Translations under genes and position numbers: made by a program
Source of the DNA: Cordilura impudica
Lineage: Eukaryota > Arthropoda > Insecta > Diptera > Scathophagidae
Direction: 5' to 3'
DNA length: 64,000 nt
NCBI GenBank assembly: GCA_963682025.1
Contig: OY821520.1
Location: 139,962,042 to 140,026,041, forward strand
The notes under the pieces: generated by a model
Told to the model about the DNA's origin: nothing
Seen by the model: the letters and a program-made list of their open reading frames with translations, nothing else
The model's database searches: none
Shown here: positions 35,318-46,889 of the stretch, piece after piece
How the letters are laid out: each line of letters begins with the position of its first letter
Position numbering within the stretch: the first letter of the stretch is position 1

Positions 35318-35322
35318 CGTAG

Positions 35323-37007
35323 GCTCGTTTAAAAATTCTAACAATTTAAATTCTTATTTGCTTTATTAAACAACATATATTAATTATTGTACAAAAAAAT
35401 TAACAATTGTTTTAAATCGGTGAATGTATGTACATGGAGGCAAAAAAAAGTGGGTCTTCTTATTGTAGTTAGAAAAATATAGATAGTTTTTATACATAAA
35501 ATAATTTTATAACAAAATTGGTTAAAAGTTGTTTTAATTTATATTCGCGAGCAATAAGCAGATAATTGCACCAAATGTATGTATATCACAATGAATTATT
35601 TTGATCCCAGGAGCACTGAAGCCTTAAATAAATAAAAAATAACCGAATTATTTTTCTTAAATTCTAAATAGTGATTTCATCGAGTTTAATAGAAAAACTC
35701 GGTAATTTTTATTGAAAAATATCTTAAAATCCAAAGCTGGCCTTGGCAAATAATGGTTTAACGTTCTCGCATTTATCCCAAATTTTAGAAGCGGAAGTTC
35801 CTCACATTTGGTTATTATATTTTAAGCATCACATCTAAAAATTCAACAGCACTTACAAAATATTTGAATTTTTTGAATAAATTGTCTTGTATTAGCTTGG
35901 GGTCATATGTGACCCCATTTACAAAAGGGTTAATGGGGTCATATTATTTTTTTTCAAAACCCTAGGCTATTAACATAAAACATAGCATTTGAAAGTAGAA
36001 AAGTGATGAATTTCTGATACAAAGTATTTAAAAAGAGTATATTTTCCGAATATTTTACTAAAATCCCATTTTTCTCGAAAGCCACAAAAATAAATTCCTT
36101 GTCAAAAAAATTGCGGCACAGGAATTTCCTTAAAAATTCACACAGTTAATCTGTGACATGCGTTTAACAAAACCCTAAAGTTTTAGATCCAGTTTTTTAA
36201 AGTTTGTTTAAGAAAATTTTTTTAAACTTAAAAAAGGAGTTTTCAAAATTTTATCAAAAAAATTTCCCATTTTCGGTCTCAATGCGTAATATGTTACCAA
36301 CGTGGTAAAAAACAATACTTCACATCTGAGTCCTTATAAGTATGGAGACCAAAAGAAATTATGGCTTTAATCAATTTCTGAAAGTTGAAAAAAATGCCAT
36401 CAAATTTGGGCATTTGCTATTTCTTGGCGATGTTTTATTCGAGTTTGAAGTTTTGTAGCTTTTTGAAAGGATAATTTAATACTGATCCCGAATTATATAA
36501 CAACTTGTCGGAAAAATTAAACTATAGAACGAAATTTGCGCAAAATCTGAAAAAAGTCATATTTTCTCCATATAAACACACTTGAAATTTTCAATCGCGT
36601 TGAGGCATGACTAAATGTTTTTTGATTGACCCAAAACTTTGTATTTCTCAGTTTTTTTTGCTATTCGCATATCTCTAGGGGGGTTTGACCGAGAGTTTGA
36701 ACACTTTTTTTTATTAAGGGTCACCCTAATGTATACTAACAAGAATATTGTTTGTATGTTAGTTTTTTTCTTAAATTTCCTAGAGAGATCATATTTAATA
36801 ATTGTTTATTTTAAATTTAACATTTTCAAAATGAAACGATCAATTTCAAAAAAAAAAATTGACAGTTTAAGAAAACTAGGTTTATCTGACCTGCATTAAA
36901 TATTTTGACAGCTTAATCTTAATTTTACATTTTATACGAATAATAGATTATCATGTCAAATTAGTTATTCAATCGTGTTATCGTTAGAGTACGAGTATTA
37001 TACCACA
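35323..37007. other. Unassigned AT-rich DNA
   Basis: No gene. The stretch 36722-36733 (GGGTCACCCTAAT) resembles the end of an AGGGYGGGT-type element, but no partner end was found. TTGGGGTCATATGTGACCCCA (35899-35919) is a short palindrome. Confidence 0.4.
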
Positions 37008-37373
37008 CATGAAAATAAATGAGAAATACATGACATATATGAAATAAATACATGACACACACACATATACATATACACCGAATACATAAGTATGAAGGGA
37101 CTTAGACGGTGAGTTTCCAGGCTAAGTGAATAGGCTTGCGTTTCATGTTTGTGGGCGAACGGGGTATAGAAGCAAGCGCGGTAGAAACAAATGAAAATAA
37201 ATGAGAAATACATGACATATATGAAATAAATACATGACACACACACATATACATATACACCGAATACATAAGTATGAAGGGACTTAGACGGTGAGTTTCC
37301 AGGCTAAGTGAATAGGCTTGCGTTTCATGTTTGTGGGCGAACGGGGTATAGAAGCAAGCGCGGTAGAAACAAA
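37008..37373. repeat. 183-bp perfect tandem duplication
   Basis: The unit beginning ATGAAAATAAATGAGAAATA at 37008 repeats from 37191 with no difference that I can see, ending at the GTAGAAACAA repeat junction (37190 and about 37373). Because 183 is divisible by three, a minus-strand frame runs through both copies; it has no family motif and is probably fortuitous. Confidence 0.95.
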
Positions 37374-37544
37374 GTCCCATTTCTTGGACATTTCTTTCTA
37401 CTCTCTTTCGTTTTCTTGACAAGTTGTTTTTTTATTCTTATTCTAGTTTCAACAAAGTGACAAGTGGTTTTATAAACCGCCATTAAAAAAAAAAATATGT
37501 TTAAAGTGATTTTAATATTTTTATTAAAATATTTATCAATTTTT

Positions 37545-37740
37545 ATAATCTATAATATTAAAAGGCTAGGCGATTTCTTTTGACTGATGTTTTGTTCTAC
37601 TGTTTTATCCCGATTTTGACCAAACGTTTATTATTTGAAAGGTATTTCTTTTTATCCGATTTGTAGATTTACAGATTTTTAAATTTTTTCCTCTGTTTTG
37701 AGTAAATTGCCCTTAAAATTGCTACTAACACATACATAAA
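37545..37740 (+). repeat. Small dispersed repeat, partner of 51750-51955
   Basis: AGGCTAGGCGATTTCTT.., TTTTGTTCTACTGTTTTATC, GATTTTGACCAAACGT and TTTGAAAGGTATTT occur in the same order, inverted, at 51750-51955 (~80 % by eye). Class unknown; no TIRs seen. Confidence 0.6.
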
Positions 37741-37742
37741 AA

Positions 37743-38433
37743 AACAAGTAAGAAAATTATAGTTGGTCTAGACCGACTATACGATACCCTATACCATGCG
37801 TTTATCTCTTAGGCCCAACTAACTGGACATAGAAAATAAGCAAAAACCAAATTTGAGTGGGATTTTTATTAATTTTTTGGCTGCAGATATGAAAAAGTTC
37901 ATATCGGATGCTATATCTATATAGGGACTTGGTCCAAAAATGGACCGATCCTGATCATGTTTGGTAAAGTCTCTTGTATTTTGCAAAAATATATACAAAC
38001 AAAATTTGAGAAGAATCAGTGCAATATTTTTGTTTTTTAATAGATTTAAGTGAAGATCGGGAAGCAGCTCTATATGGGGTGAAAGGGATCATTTTTGGAC
38101 TACTCATTAGTGGATGTAATGAACGCATACAAACCTAATTTGAGTAAAATCTATATGACAATTTGGATCTTATGGCAATTTATGTCGATTTCATATGGGT
38201 AATTTGTATGGGGGCTAGGTCTGAACATCGACCGATGGCCGGTAAAAGCTTATATACCAAATTTCATCAAAATATATTCATATTTGCGACCTGCAGTTTG
38301 ATTACAAGGTTTACATGGACACACGGACATTGTTAAATCAACTCAGAAAGTGATTCTGATTCGATCGGTATAATTAAAGATGGGTCTAGGTCAAATATTT
38401 TTTGTTGTTACAAACAGCAGCACAAAGTCATTA
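37743..38433 (+). repeat. Dispersed repeat, left arm beside LINE fragment
   Basis: From ACAAGTAAGAAAATTATAG, hairpin with one change, to CAGCAGCACAAAGTCATTA, where it is cut by LINE-derived sequence. With the inverted arm at 39283-40054 it probably formed a third composite whose spacer was replaced. Confidence 0.8.
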
Positions 38434-38439
38434 ACGCCA

Positions 38440-38960
38440 TATTAACACGGCTTTCGTAAATCTCGTGCTACATTCACGAACATTCTGGAACTTACTACAA
38501 TTATAAATGACGGATTTAGAGATCGTATGCAAACCGACGTAATTTGATAAGGTGAACCATGACTTATTATTATACAAGCTGAATTCTATGGGTTTCAGTA
38601 ATTTTTTTTTTTCTGGTTAAAATGTTATTTAACGAACAGATCTCAGCATGTTAAATTTAGAAATGCTGTCTATAAAAAAAATACATATAATTGTTTTCTG
38701 GTGTTTCACAAGGAAGCCATCTTGGTCCAGTACTTTTTACTTTTTACTTTATTTATCAACAATCTCCCTGCTGTTATTCAACATTCTAAAATTCTCTTGG
38801 ACGTTGATGATGTCAAACTATTTTCCTCTCTTCAAAATCATTTTTTACTTCAATCTGATTTAAATAAATTTTGTAGATGGTGCAATATATTGTACAACAT
38901 TGATTCACAGATTACCAAATATGCTATCATGTATGTATATGTTTTTTTCAGTAGTTAATA
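38440..38960 (+). pseudogene. LINE reverse transcriptase fragment, family P
   Basis: Broken RT pieces on the plus strand: HGFRKSRATFTNILELTT (38450-38505), SQHVKFRNAV, then GVSQGS-like LGPVLFT in mixed frames, FINNLPAVIQHSKILLD and VDDVKLFSSLQ where the catalytic YADD has decayed to VDD. It is the same family as the fragments at 54177-54460 and 57262-57830 (shared NRSQ-VKFRKA, DDVKLFSSLQN). Only about 500 bp is present and it has many stops. Confidence 0.8.
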
Positions 38961-39282
38961 AATATTATCGATGAAAAGTTAATAAACAACTAAAACACTG
39001 TAAATTGTGTGATAACATCAGGTTAAGAAATTATTTTTAATAAAAGTAATAAAAAGAGACTTTTAAGCTTGTTGCATATTACTGACTTGCAATACACACA
39101 CAAAATGGATTCGTTGGGACAAGCAAATTTGTTGCCAATCGAGTTTTTGTAGTCCATTGTACTGCCATATTATTCTGTTGTAATTACAGAATTATCAGCC
39201 CTGTTTTTGAAACGTTGTTATTTGAATAAGAGTGAATTTGAAATCACATGAAATTGAAATTTTGGGTTTCTTGAAACCACTT

Positions 39283-40054
39283 TTTATACCCTATACCACT
39301 ATGTGGTTTGGGAATAATGACTTTGTGCTGCTGTTTGTAACAACCAAAAATATTTCACCTAGACCCATCTTTAATTATACCGATCGAATCGGAATCACTT
39401 TCTGAGTTGATTTAACGATGTCCGTCCGTCCGTCCGTCTGTGTGTCCATGTAAAGTTTGTAATCAAACTGCAGGTCGCAAATATGAATATATTTTGATGA
39501 AATTTGGTATATAAGCTTCTATCGGCCATGGGATGAACGCCATTGAAATTGGTGAGAATCAGTCCATGTTCAGACCTAGCCCCCATACAAATTACCCATA
39601 TGAAATCGACATAAATTGCCATAATATCCAAATTGTCATATAGATCTTACTCAAATTAGGTTTGTATGCGTTCATTACATCCACTAATGAGTAGTCCAAA
39701 ACTGATCCCTTTCATTCCATATAGAGCTGCTTCCCGATCTTCACTTAAATCTATTAAAAAACAAAAATATTGCACTGATCCTTCTCAAATTTTGTTTGTA
39801 CATATTTTTGCAAAATACAAGAGACTTTACCAAACATGATCAGGATCGGTCCATTTTTGAACCTAGTCCCTTTACAGATATAGCATCCGATATGAACTTT
39901 TTCATATCTGCAGCCAAAAAAATTAATAAAAATCCCACTCAAATTTGGTTTTTGTTTATTTTCAATGTCCAGTTAGTTGGGCCTAAGAGATAGGGTTTCT
40001 AAACGCATGGTATAGGGTATTGTATAGACGGTCTAGACCGACTATACTTGTTTT
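39283..40054 (-). repeat. Dispersed repeat, right arm
   Basis: Full arm from TATACCCTATACCACTATGTGG to the hairpin (ACGGTCTAGACCGACTATA) and ACAAGTA terminus; the AAGAAAATT segment between them is deleted. GTCC tract of three units at 39420-39433. Contains the common open frame (39395-39631). Confidence 0.85.
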
Positions 40055-43000
40055 TATTTATTTAATGGAAACATATGTTTGAGTTAAGAACCATATGTTT
40101 AAGTTAAGAACATATGTTATCTAGAAACCGAGGTTCCATCTGGTTCTTTATTCAGTTTCACAAAAAATTTTAAGTATTTTGTGCATGTTTTTTCTTAAGA
40201 TTATAGAAAAAGTATAAAGAAAAATATTTTCTTTTAAAATAACAACTAATTTGTTCATTTAATTGTTTTTGTTCTTCAATTTCATTCAATTAAAAATGAC
40301 TTTTCTATTTTTAAAAAGTTAGGCATCACCAAAAAAAATTTCGATATTCAAATAAATTGGATTTGACTGGCATCACTACTGTTTCGAACATATGCAAAAA
40401 AATAAAAATATGTGATTTGATGAAAAAAAATTTTTAATTCCTTTATTTGCAATAATTAGTGCATAAAGAATCTATGTTATAATTGCAAAAATTATAATGG
40501 AAAATAGATTGTGTAAATAAAAAGTTTTTATTATAGTTACACAACAGCATCATCGCAAAAAGTGTTTTATTAACATCGACCACTTATTACGAGTTTTTTT
40601 TTTAAATCAGCGCAAAATGTAAACGTTTTTTAAAATCGTTTTTTTTTATAAAATTAATATCTAATTTTTTAAAATAATGACAAGGTTCAATAAAAAAACA
40701 TGTTAGAGTTTAAATATGAATTAGTTTTTTTTATCTCTTATGACCTGGTTAGTAGAAAAAAGGGCATTTGTTTTGATTTCACAAAGCCTTTTCTATGTGA
40801 ATTAAAACGAGAAAAATTATTCTTATTGAAATTAGAGAACAGCAAAAACTCGTAGTTTTAAAAATTATTCCATTTACGAGTTTTTTTTTTTTGATAGTGG
40901 TTTCAAGAACATGGGTGTATATTGTCCAAGCAATCGTAAAATCGACAGTATAATTGACAAATTTAGTTGATACTATCGAATTTAAAATTTCTATATTGAT
41001 TGTGACAACAATTTATTTGGGAAACCAATTTCAAAACTGCAGTAACTGCAGTAAATATAAAAGCACTAAATATGATTATTTTTAAAACTTATTAATTTTT
41101 CCATAAGAAATTATATATTATATATATAAAGTACATAATTTACATAACAAAAACAAATTTACATGATAAATATAAATTTACAAATCACATATTTTTGATA
41201 ATGATTATACAGTTAAGAATGTTTTTTGGCTCCTGAAAGTGCTGACGGTCTTTTTTTTCGACAATATGAAAAGCATGGTCGATACTTTGGCACTTGAACA
41301 ATAGGCTGATTACATGGGATCCAGTGGATCATATATCCTTCAATTTCTCCTTACATTACTATCATACCTTTTCCACACAGAATAAATCCTAAAAGATTGA
41401 AATATTGTATATTTGCCAATTGTTGCACCAATATTTGTTAACAATGTAACTTCTCTGGTAGAACTTACAAAACGAAAAAAATCAATATTCGTACAGAATT
41501 TGTAGAAACATTGCTTCAAATAATTGTTACAAAAATATAACAATAATAAAAAAGAATGTCCAAATGATAATGAACTTACCCAATCGAAGAGAATGCTATG
41601 GTGAACTTTATATATGAAAGTTTTGAAAAACAAATAAAATTTTCAAATATATTTGTAATTTTCTTTAATTTATTTTCCCAAAATGACAAGTAAATTGAAA
41701 ATTCAGTTGCTGTAAACATATCACTCTCTGATTTGGTATTTACAACAGAATTTGATTTTCGTTTTGGTTACAAATGCCAAAACACGCAAGAAGATTATAG
41801 TTCGTATGCTATAACAGAAAATTGTTTCAAAATTCCAAATCAATTTTATTATATTAACCAACAATTTTTCACAATATCTTATTTTACATTTTCTGCTTAA
41901 AATATGTTGTTCTAATATAATTAGCCGTTGTAATCCCCAAAGTGTAGGAATGAAGCATTTTATGCTGAATTCAACATAGATACGTCAATTGAAATAGTTT
42001 CATTAATTTGTGAAAGAGATTGATGGGTAAACTGAACTGATTTTGCTATCGAATGAACTTTTATTATAAAAGAAATATAAAATTTTAAAATTTGTAAGAA
42101 TTACAATTCAAATTCTTATTGCGTAATTAAAATTTTCTAGCGGTAACTGAGTTTTGACCAATTCTTTTTCTGAGTGTATGGAAAAAAGTGCACTATCTCT
42201 CTCTATCTTATGTTTTGATTTAGCCTCAAAAATCTTACACAAAACAGTAAAAAGCATTAAAATTATAATTAAACAAAACCTACAGAAAGTCGATATCATC
42301 TCAGAAGTTCGATATGAAGAACCTGGCACTAAGTTTTACACTCTCCACACCAATGTGTTGGAGAAAACATTAGTTTGGCATTTAGCTTATAATTCTTCGA
42401 AGTGAAAATGGTATACCGTTTAAAGATTATATATAATCTTAATCGTTATATCAAATGTATTCGATCTAGCGATATCCTTCTACCACAATAAATCGACGCA
42501 TTTTCCTTAATTTTCTCTTATTCAGAGTTTGTATTGCAAATAATCAAAATCGGAATATTGCATTAAAAGTTAGAGAACAGTTTATTTCAAAATGATTTCA
42601 TGTGTAAAATATCTGTTTGATAATATTGTTTTAATAGATCTTTTAAAGGTGAGCATTTTTGTGATCTTAATGTTTTAACACTTTTTTGCAGTTCAAAAGT
42701 AGTTTTCTCCACTACTATTTATTTTTCCCCTTTTTTCCGTAAAAAGTGTAATGAGTGTCAATAATCATACTTGAGTTTTTCTTTAATATTATTTTTAAAT
42801 ATTAAATTAGTGTTAAATTTTAATGTAATTTCTTTTATCAGTTTTCAGTCGGAATATCGTGTTTTAATTTAATTCAATGCAAACTCTTGTATTTCACTTA
42901 TTTTAAAAGAAGTTCCCCAAATATACCCACAATTATTAATAATGATAATAAAAACAAAATAACTTGCATGCCTTAGTAGTTGGGCTTTTTAATCTATTTT

Positions 43001-43540
43001 ATACCGATCGACTCCGAATTTGTTTTTAGTTGAGATGCAACAAAAGTACGTTCGCTAAAAGAAGTTATGAAAATAGGATCGTATTCAAATCGACTCTTGA
43101 AGCAAAATCGTTTAAGTTTTATCCACAGTTATTCAACTTTAGACAATACGGTTGACATTTTTTTTATAATATAATCCACAATGTGAACAAAATTCGACAG
43201 CTCTTATATATGAACAAGTTCTTATTAATTGGATGAAACCCCGAAGAAAAACTTCACCACTCTCTTATAGTTAACATCTTGCTTTACATAGGGCGCACCC
43301 TGTAACTTTAATTTTTCAGTTATTTTTACATCAAAAATATTCTTTAAAAGCATTTTTCTTTAAAACCACTTTTTCTTAAAAAAGTACTTAAAAAAGAGCT
43401 TCTCTCTAAAAGGTATATATTGTTGCCGAAAGGTAGATTTAATGTACGGAAATATTTTGAATTACAATTGTAACCTAAAAGATAGGTCAGAATATATATT
43501 TGCTTTTTATAACTATTCGTAACTAGTTTAATTTATTCTA
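40055..43540. other. Long AT-rich interval with no identified gene
   Basis: Three and a half kb without TIR pairs, transposase or RT motifs. The frame at 41340-41633 (minus) has no recognised motif. A 20-bp scrap of the main repeat (TATTTTATACCGATCGACTC) is at 42997-43016. It may be host intergenic or intronic DNA. Confidence 0.4.
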
Positions 43541-44041
43541 AAGGTTTTATCACACGATGTGTTTTTACATATAACTATACTGTCACTTTTTTATCCATAT
43601 GTAATTCCGCATGTCTGTCACAGTTATCATTTTACATACGATTCATAATTTTTGCTATCACACGTGCATATGTATTTCCGTACGACAGAACGTCTAAATG
43701 TAAACAGCAGCTGATTTAATTTGTGAATTTACAAAAATTAATTGATAAAAATAAAGTTATACATTTTTTAATTGTTAATTAATATTAACCAATTTATTTT
43801 TCTTTCAATATTAATCTTTATAATTTACTCTATTTTTCTTTCGCCACAAGCAGTGTTGTATTTTCATATGCTTGCCATGCCAACATAGAACCTGTTCTAA
43901 TTGAAAAATGTACGTGTGACTTTCCTCATGTATTGTAAATAAACAATGTTTCATATGTATCACATGATGTGTATAACTTTTGTTGTGGGAAAATTTGACA
44001 GTACGTACATATGTAAAAAACACATCGTGTGATAGTACCTT
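43541..44041. mobile_element. Possible MITE with TATCACACGATGTG ends
   Basis: AAGGTTTTATCACACGATGTG at 43541 is mirrored by CACATCGTGTGATAGTACCTT ending at about 44041, giving inverted repeats of about 30 bp (with GTTTTTTACATATG inside both). About 500 bp, non-coding. A 3-bp TWA duplication as in Harbinger elements is possible (TAA/TTA at the edges), unproven. Confidence 0.65.
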
Positions 44042-44149
44042 AAATATATATAGATATAACATCTTCGTAAAACTACAATTTAAAAAATTTCCTATCCTGG
44101 AATTTACAATTGATATTACACATTTTCGAGGATCATTGTTTAGAACTGA

Positions 44150-44215
44150 ATCTTTAGTAGACACAGGTGGAAGGTATTAAAGATTCGGAACCGAATTTGA
44201 TGAAAATTAAAATTG
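44150..44215. repeat. Fragment of the second dispersed family
   Basis: GACACAGGTGGAAGGTATTA and AGATTCGGAACCGAAT match the end segment at 6745-6790; GATTCGG/CCGAAT is the terminal hairpin of that family. Confidence 0.6.
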
Positions 44216-44364
44216 ATTTTGATAGTTATTTTTTTTTTTTTTTGATGTGTAAACATCTATACGCGCAGGGGGGTAAATTTCAAAAACAGCGTAACATGTA
44301 AGCGTAACTTGTAAGTCGTAAGACAAAATGTGATTGTATTGGTGAAAAAATTATGATATAACCT

Positions 44365-44402
44365 GTTTGAAAATTAAAAATGAAAAATAAAAAATGAAAA
44401 AA
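44365..44402. repeat. Left stub of AAAAATGA microsatellite
   Basis: AAAATTAAAAATGAAAAATAAAA-type sequence, same as the long array at 45172-45945; the repeat arm at 44403 splits the two. Confidence 0.75.
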
Positions 44403-45171
44403 AATAAGTAAGAAAATTATAGTTGGTCTAGACCGACTATATGATACCCTATACCATGCGTTTAGAGACCGTATCTCTTAGACCCAACTAACTGGATATA
44501 GAAAATAAGCATAAACAAAATTTGAGTGGGATTTTAATTAATTTTTTTGGCCGCAGATATGAAAAAGTTCATATCGGATGCTGTATCTATATGGGGACTA
44601 GGCCAAAAATGGACGGATCCTGACTATGTTTAGCAAAGTCTCTTATATTTTGCAAAAATATATACAAACAAAATTTGAGAAGAATCAGTGCAATATTTTT
44701 GTTTTTGATAAATTTAATTGAAGATCGGGAAGCAGCTCTATGTGGGGCCTATGACTAAGATCATGGGCATCATTCTTGGAATACCCATTAATGGATATAA
44801 TAAACGCATACAAACCCCATTTGAGTAAGATGTATATGATAATTTGGATCTTATGGCAATTTATGTCGATTTCATAGGGGCCATTTGTACTGGTGCTAGG
44901 TCTGAACATGGACCGATTCTCACCAATTTCAATAGCATTCATCCTATGGCCGATGAAAGCTTATATAGCAAATTTCATCGAAATATACTCATATTTGCGA
45001 CCTGCAGTTTGATTAAAAACTTTACATGGACACACAGAAGGACGGACGGACGAACATCGTTAAATCGAATCAGCTAGTGAATTTGATTCGATCGGTATAA
45101 TAAAAGATGGGTCTAGGTCAATATTTTTGGTAGTTACAAACAGCAGTACAAAGTCATTATACCCAAACCAC
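44403..45171 (+). repeat. Dispersed repeat arm inside a microsatellite
   Basis: Starts AAGTAAGAAAATTATAGTTGG and ends at CATTATACCCAAACCACT, missing the last ~20 bp. It carries the shared open frame (44844-45077) and a GACG tract (45050s). It is flanked on both sides by the same microsatellite. Confidence 0.85.
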
Positions 45172-45945
45172 TAAAAATTAAAAATAAAAAATGAAAAATA
45201 AAAAATGAAAAATTTAAAATAAAAAATGAAAAATAAAAATAAAAAATGAAAAATGAAAAATGAAAAATGAAAAATGAAAAATGAAAAATGAAAAATGAAA
45301 AATGAAAAATGAAAAATGAAAAATGAAAAACGAAAAATGAAAAATAAAAAATGAAAAACGAAAAATAAAAAATTAGAAATGAAAAACGAAAAATGAAATA
45401 TGAAAAAAAATATTAAAACGAAAAATAAAAAATTAAGAATAAAAATGAAAAATAAAAAATGAAATATGAAAGATGAAAAATGAAAAATGAAAAATGAAAA
45501 ATAAAAAATAAAAAATTAAAAATAAAAAATAAAAAATGAATAGTAAAAAATTAAAACTAAAATATTAAAAATGAAAAATAAAAAATGAAACATGAAAAAT
45601 AAGAAATGAAAGATGAAAAACTAAAATCAGAAATATATATTGAAAAATAAAAAATGAAAATTAAAAATAAAAAATGAAAAATAAAAAATTAAATATAAAA
45701 AATTAAAAATAAAAAATGAAAATTGAAAAATAAAAAATGAAAAATAAAATATGAAAAATGAAAAAAGAAAGAATTGGAAAATGAAAAATGAAAAATGACA
45801 AAAAAATTAAAAATTGAAAAATTAAAATTAAAAAATTAAAAATAAAAATATAAAAATAAAAAATGAAAAATTAAAAATGAAAAATGAAAAACGAAAAATT
45901 AAAAATAATATATAAAAAACGAAAAATTAAACGGTTAAAATAATA
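45172..45945. repeat. ~770-bp (AAAAATGA/AAAAATAA) microsatellite
   Basis: A degenerate 6-8 bp repeat (AAAAATG, AAAAATA) over ~770 bp, purest near 45240-45330. The strand bias is extreme, with almost no C. Confidence 0.9.
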
Positions 45946-46884
45946 AACAGTAATAAATATTTTTATATTATCAGAGCCCTGCAGTTGATTGCTATAAGGA
46001 TACGCTTTCTGTTTGATTTTAAGAAAGTGCTATAAAAAAATCTTTAATTACTAGAAGTTTACACATGTCCCCTGCGATCGGACTCACATGATTTTTTTTT
46101 ATAAAATTTCTACTAGAAAGCCAAGCGAATAAAAAATCAGAGTTCCCTTGAAAAATTATAAGTGCATGTAAGTGCCCCAAAATCGAAAAATTTTGCTATA
46201 TAAAAGGTAACTTAAAACGTTACACACCTCCATGAAAGGACCAAACTTCTATGTGTGACAATTTTTAACGGTTTATACCGAAAATATTGGTGTTTTTGTT
46301 TTAATCTGGGAAATTCCTTCTACAACAACACCATTTTTAAATTTACTAAATATACTATTCTGACTGACAGTTGGTGTGAAATTCAAGACTAACTTTTACG
46401 TTTCTGTTCTACTCATCTATTTAATTGATGGTGTCAGCTTGTGCTTACAGCCTCTTTAGTTGTTTAATTTGTTGCTGGCATCGACTACTTAGTTAGTATG
46501 TGTTTTAGGTTTGTATCATGAAAAAATGGTATGGAAAAACATTGCTTGACACCAACAACAACGGGAGCAACAACATTTATAGCTTCCTTTGTTTATGTTT
46601 AATGACCATGAATAAATATTTTACTTACCTCTGTTTTTCATATTTCAATCCCCTGCTTGAAAGAATTATTGTGTTAGTACTCTGAAAATTTAATTTTGTT
46701 ACATATTACTGTTTGTTTATTCGGTTTGTTTTCATAAAATAACCCATCTTTCGAGCGATGAAAGATTTCATTTAAAAATTAGAAAAAGTTTATAAATGTT
46801 TTTTTTACAAATTCTTTTAATTTAATTTATGATTACATATGCGGAAGAAAACTGCTGATTCAGGAAGAAACAAATTGGATGTAC
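45946..46884. other. Non-coding DNA, apparently unique
   Basis: No repeat family, TIR or gene recognised; composition less extreme than neighbouring TE remnants. Possibly host sequence. Confidence 0.4.
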
Positions 46885-46889
46885 TCATA

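Larger units (their letters stand above)
27276..35322 (-). mobile_element. Transib (RAG1-related) DNA transposon, with nested LINE
   Basis: The element is 27281-35317. The outermost 7 bp at the left is CACAGTG; the right end reads CACAGTG on the plus strand (CACTGTG inward). The TIR is CAC(A/T)GTGGTCAAT followed by GAGATAGCGG(T/C)CAAAACTC (27298-27317 and its inverse 35280-35300). The flanking 5-bp duplications are identical: CGTAG at 27276-27280 and 35318-35322. Transib elements have 5-bp GC-leaning duplications and CACWATG-like ends, and CACAGTG is the V(D)J RSS heptamer. About 4.2 kb (30610-34790) is an inserted LINE; without it the element is ~3.9 kb. Confidence 0.95.

Noticed and set aside
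36722..36733. GGGTCACCCTAAT as an end of an AGGGYGGGT-family element
   Set aside because: No matching inverted end was found within a few kb, and similarity beyond 10 bp is absent.
36998..37422. Overlapping minus-strand frames of 82 and 106 codons through the 183-bp repeat
   Set aside because: Open only because the unit length is a multiple of three; no motif, no start context, no homologous frame seen.
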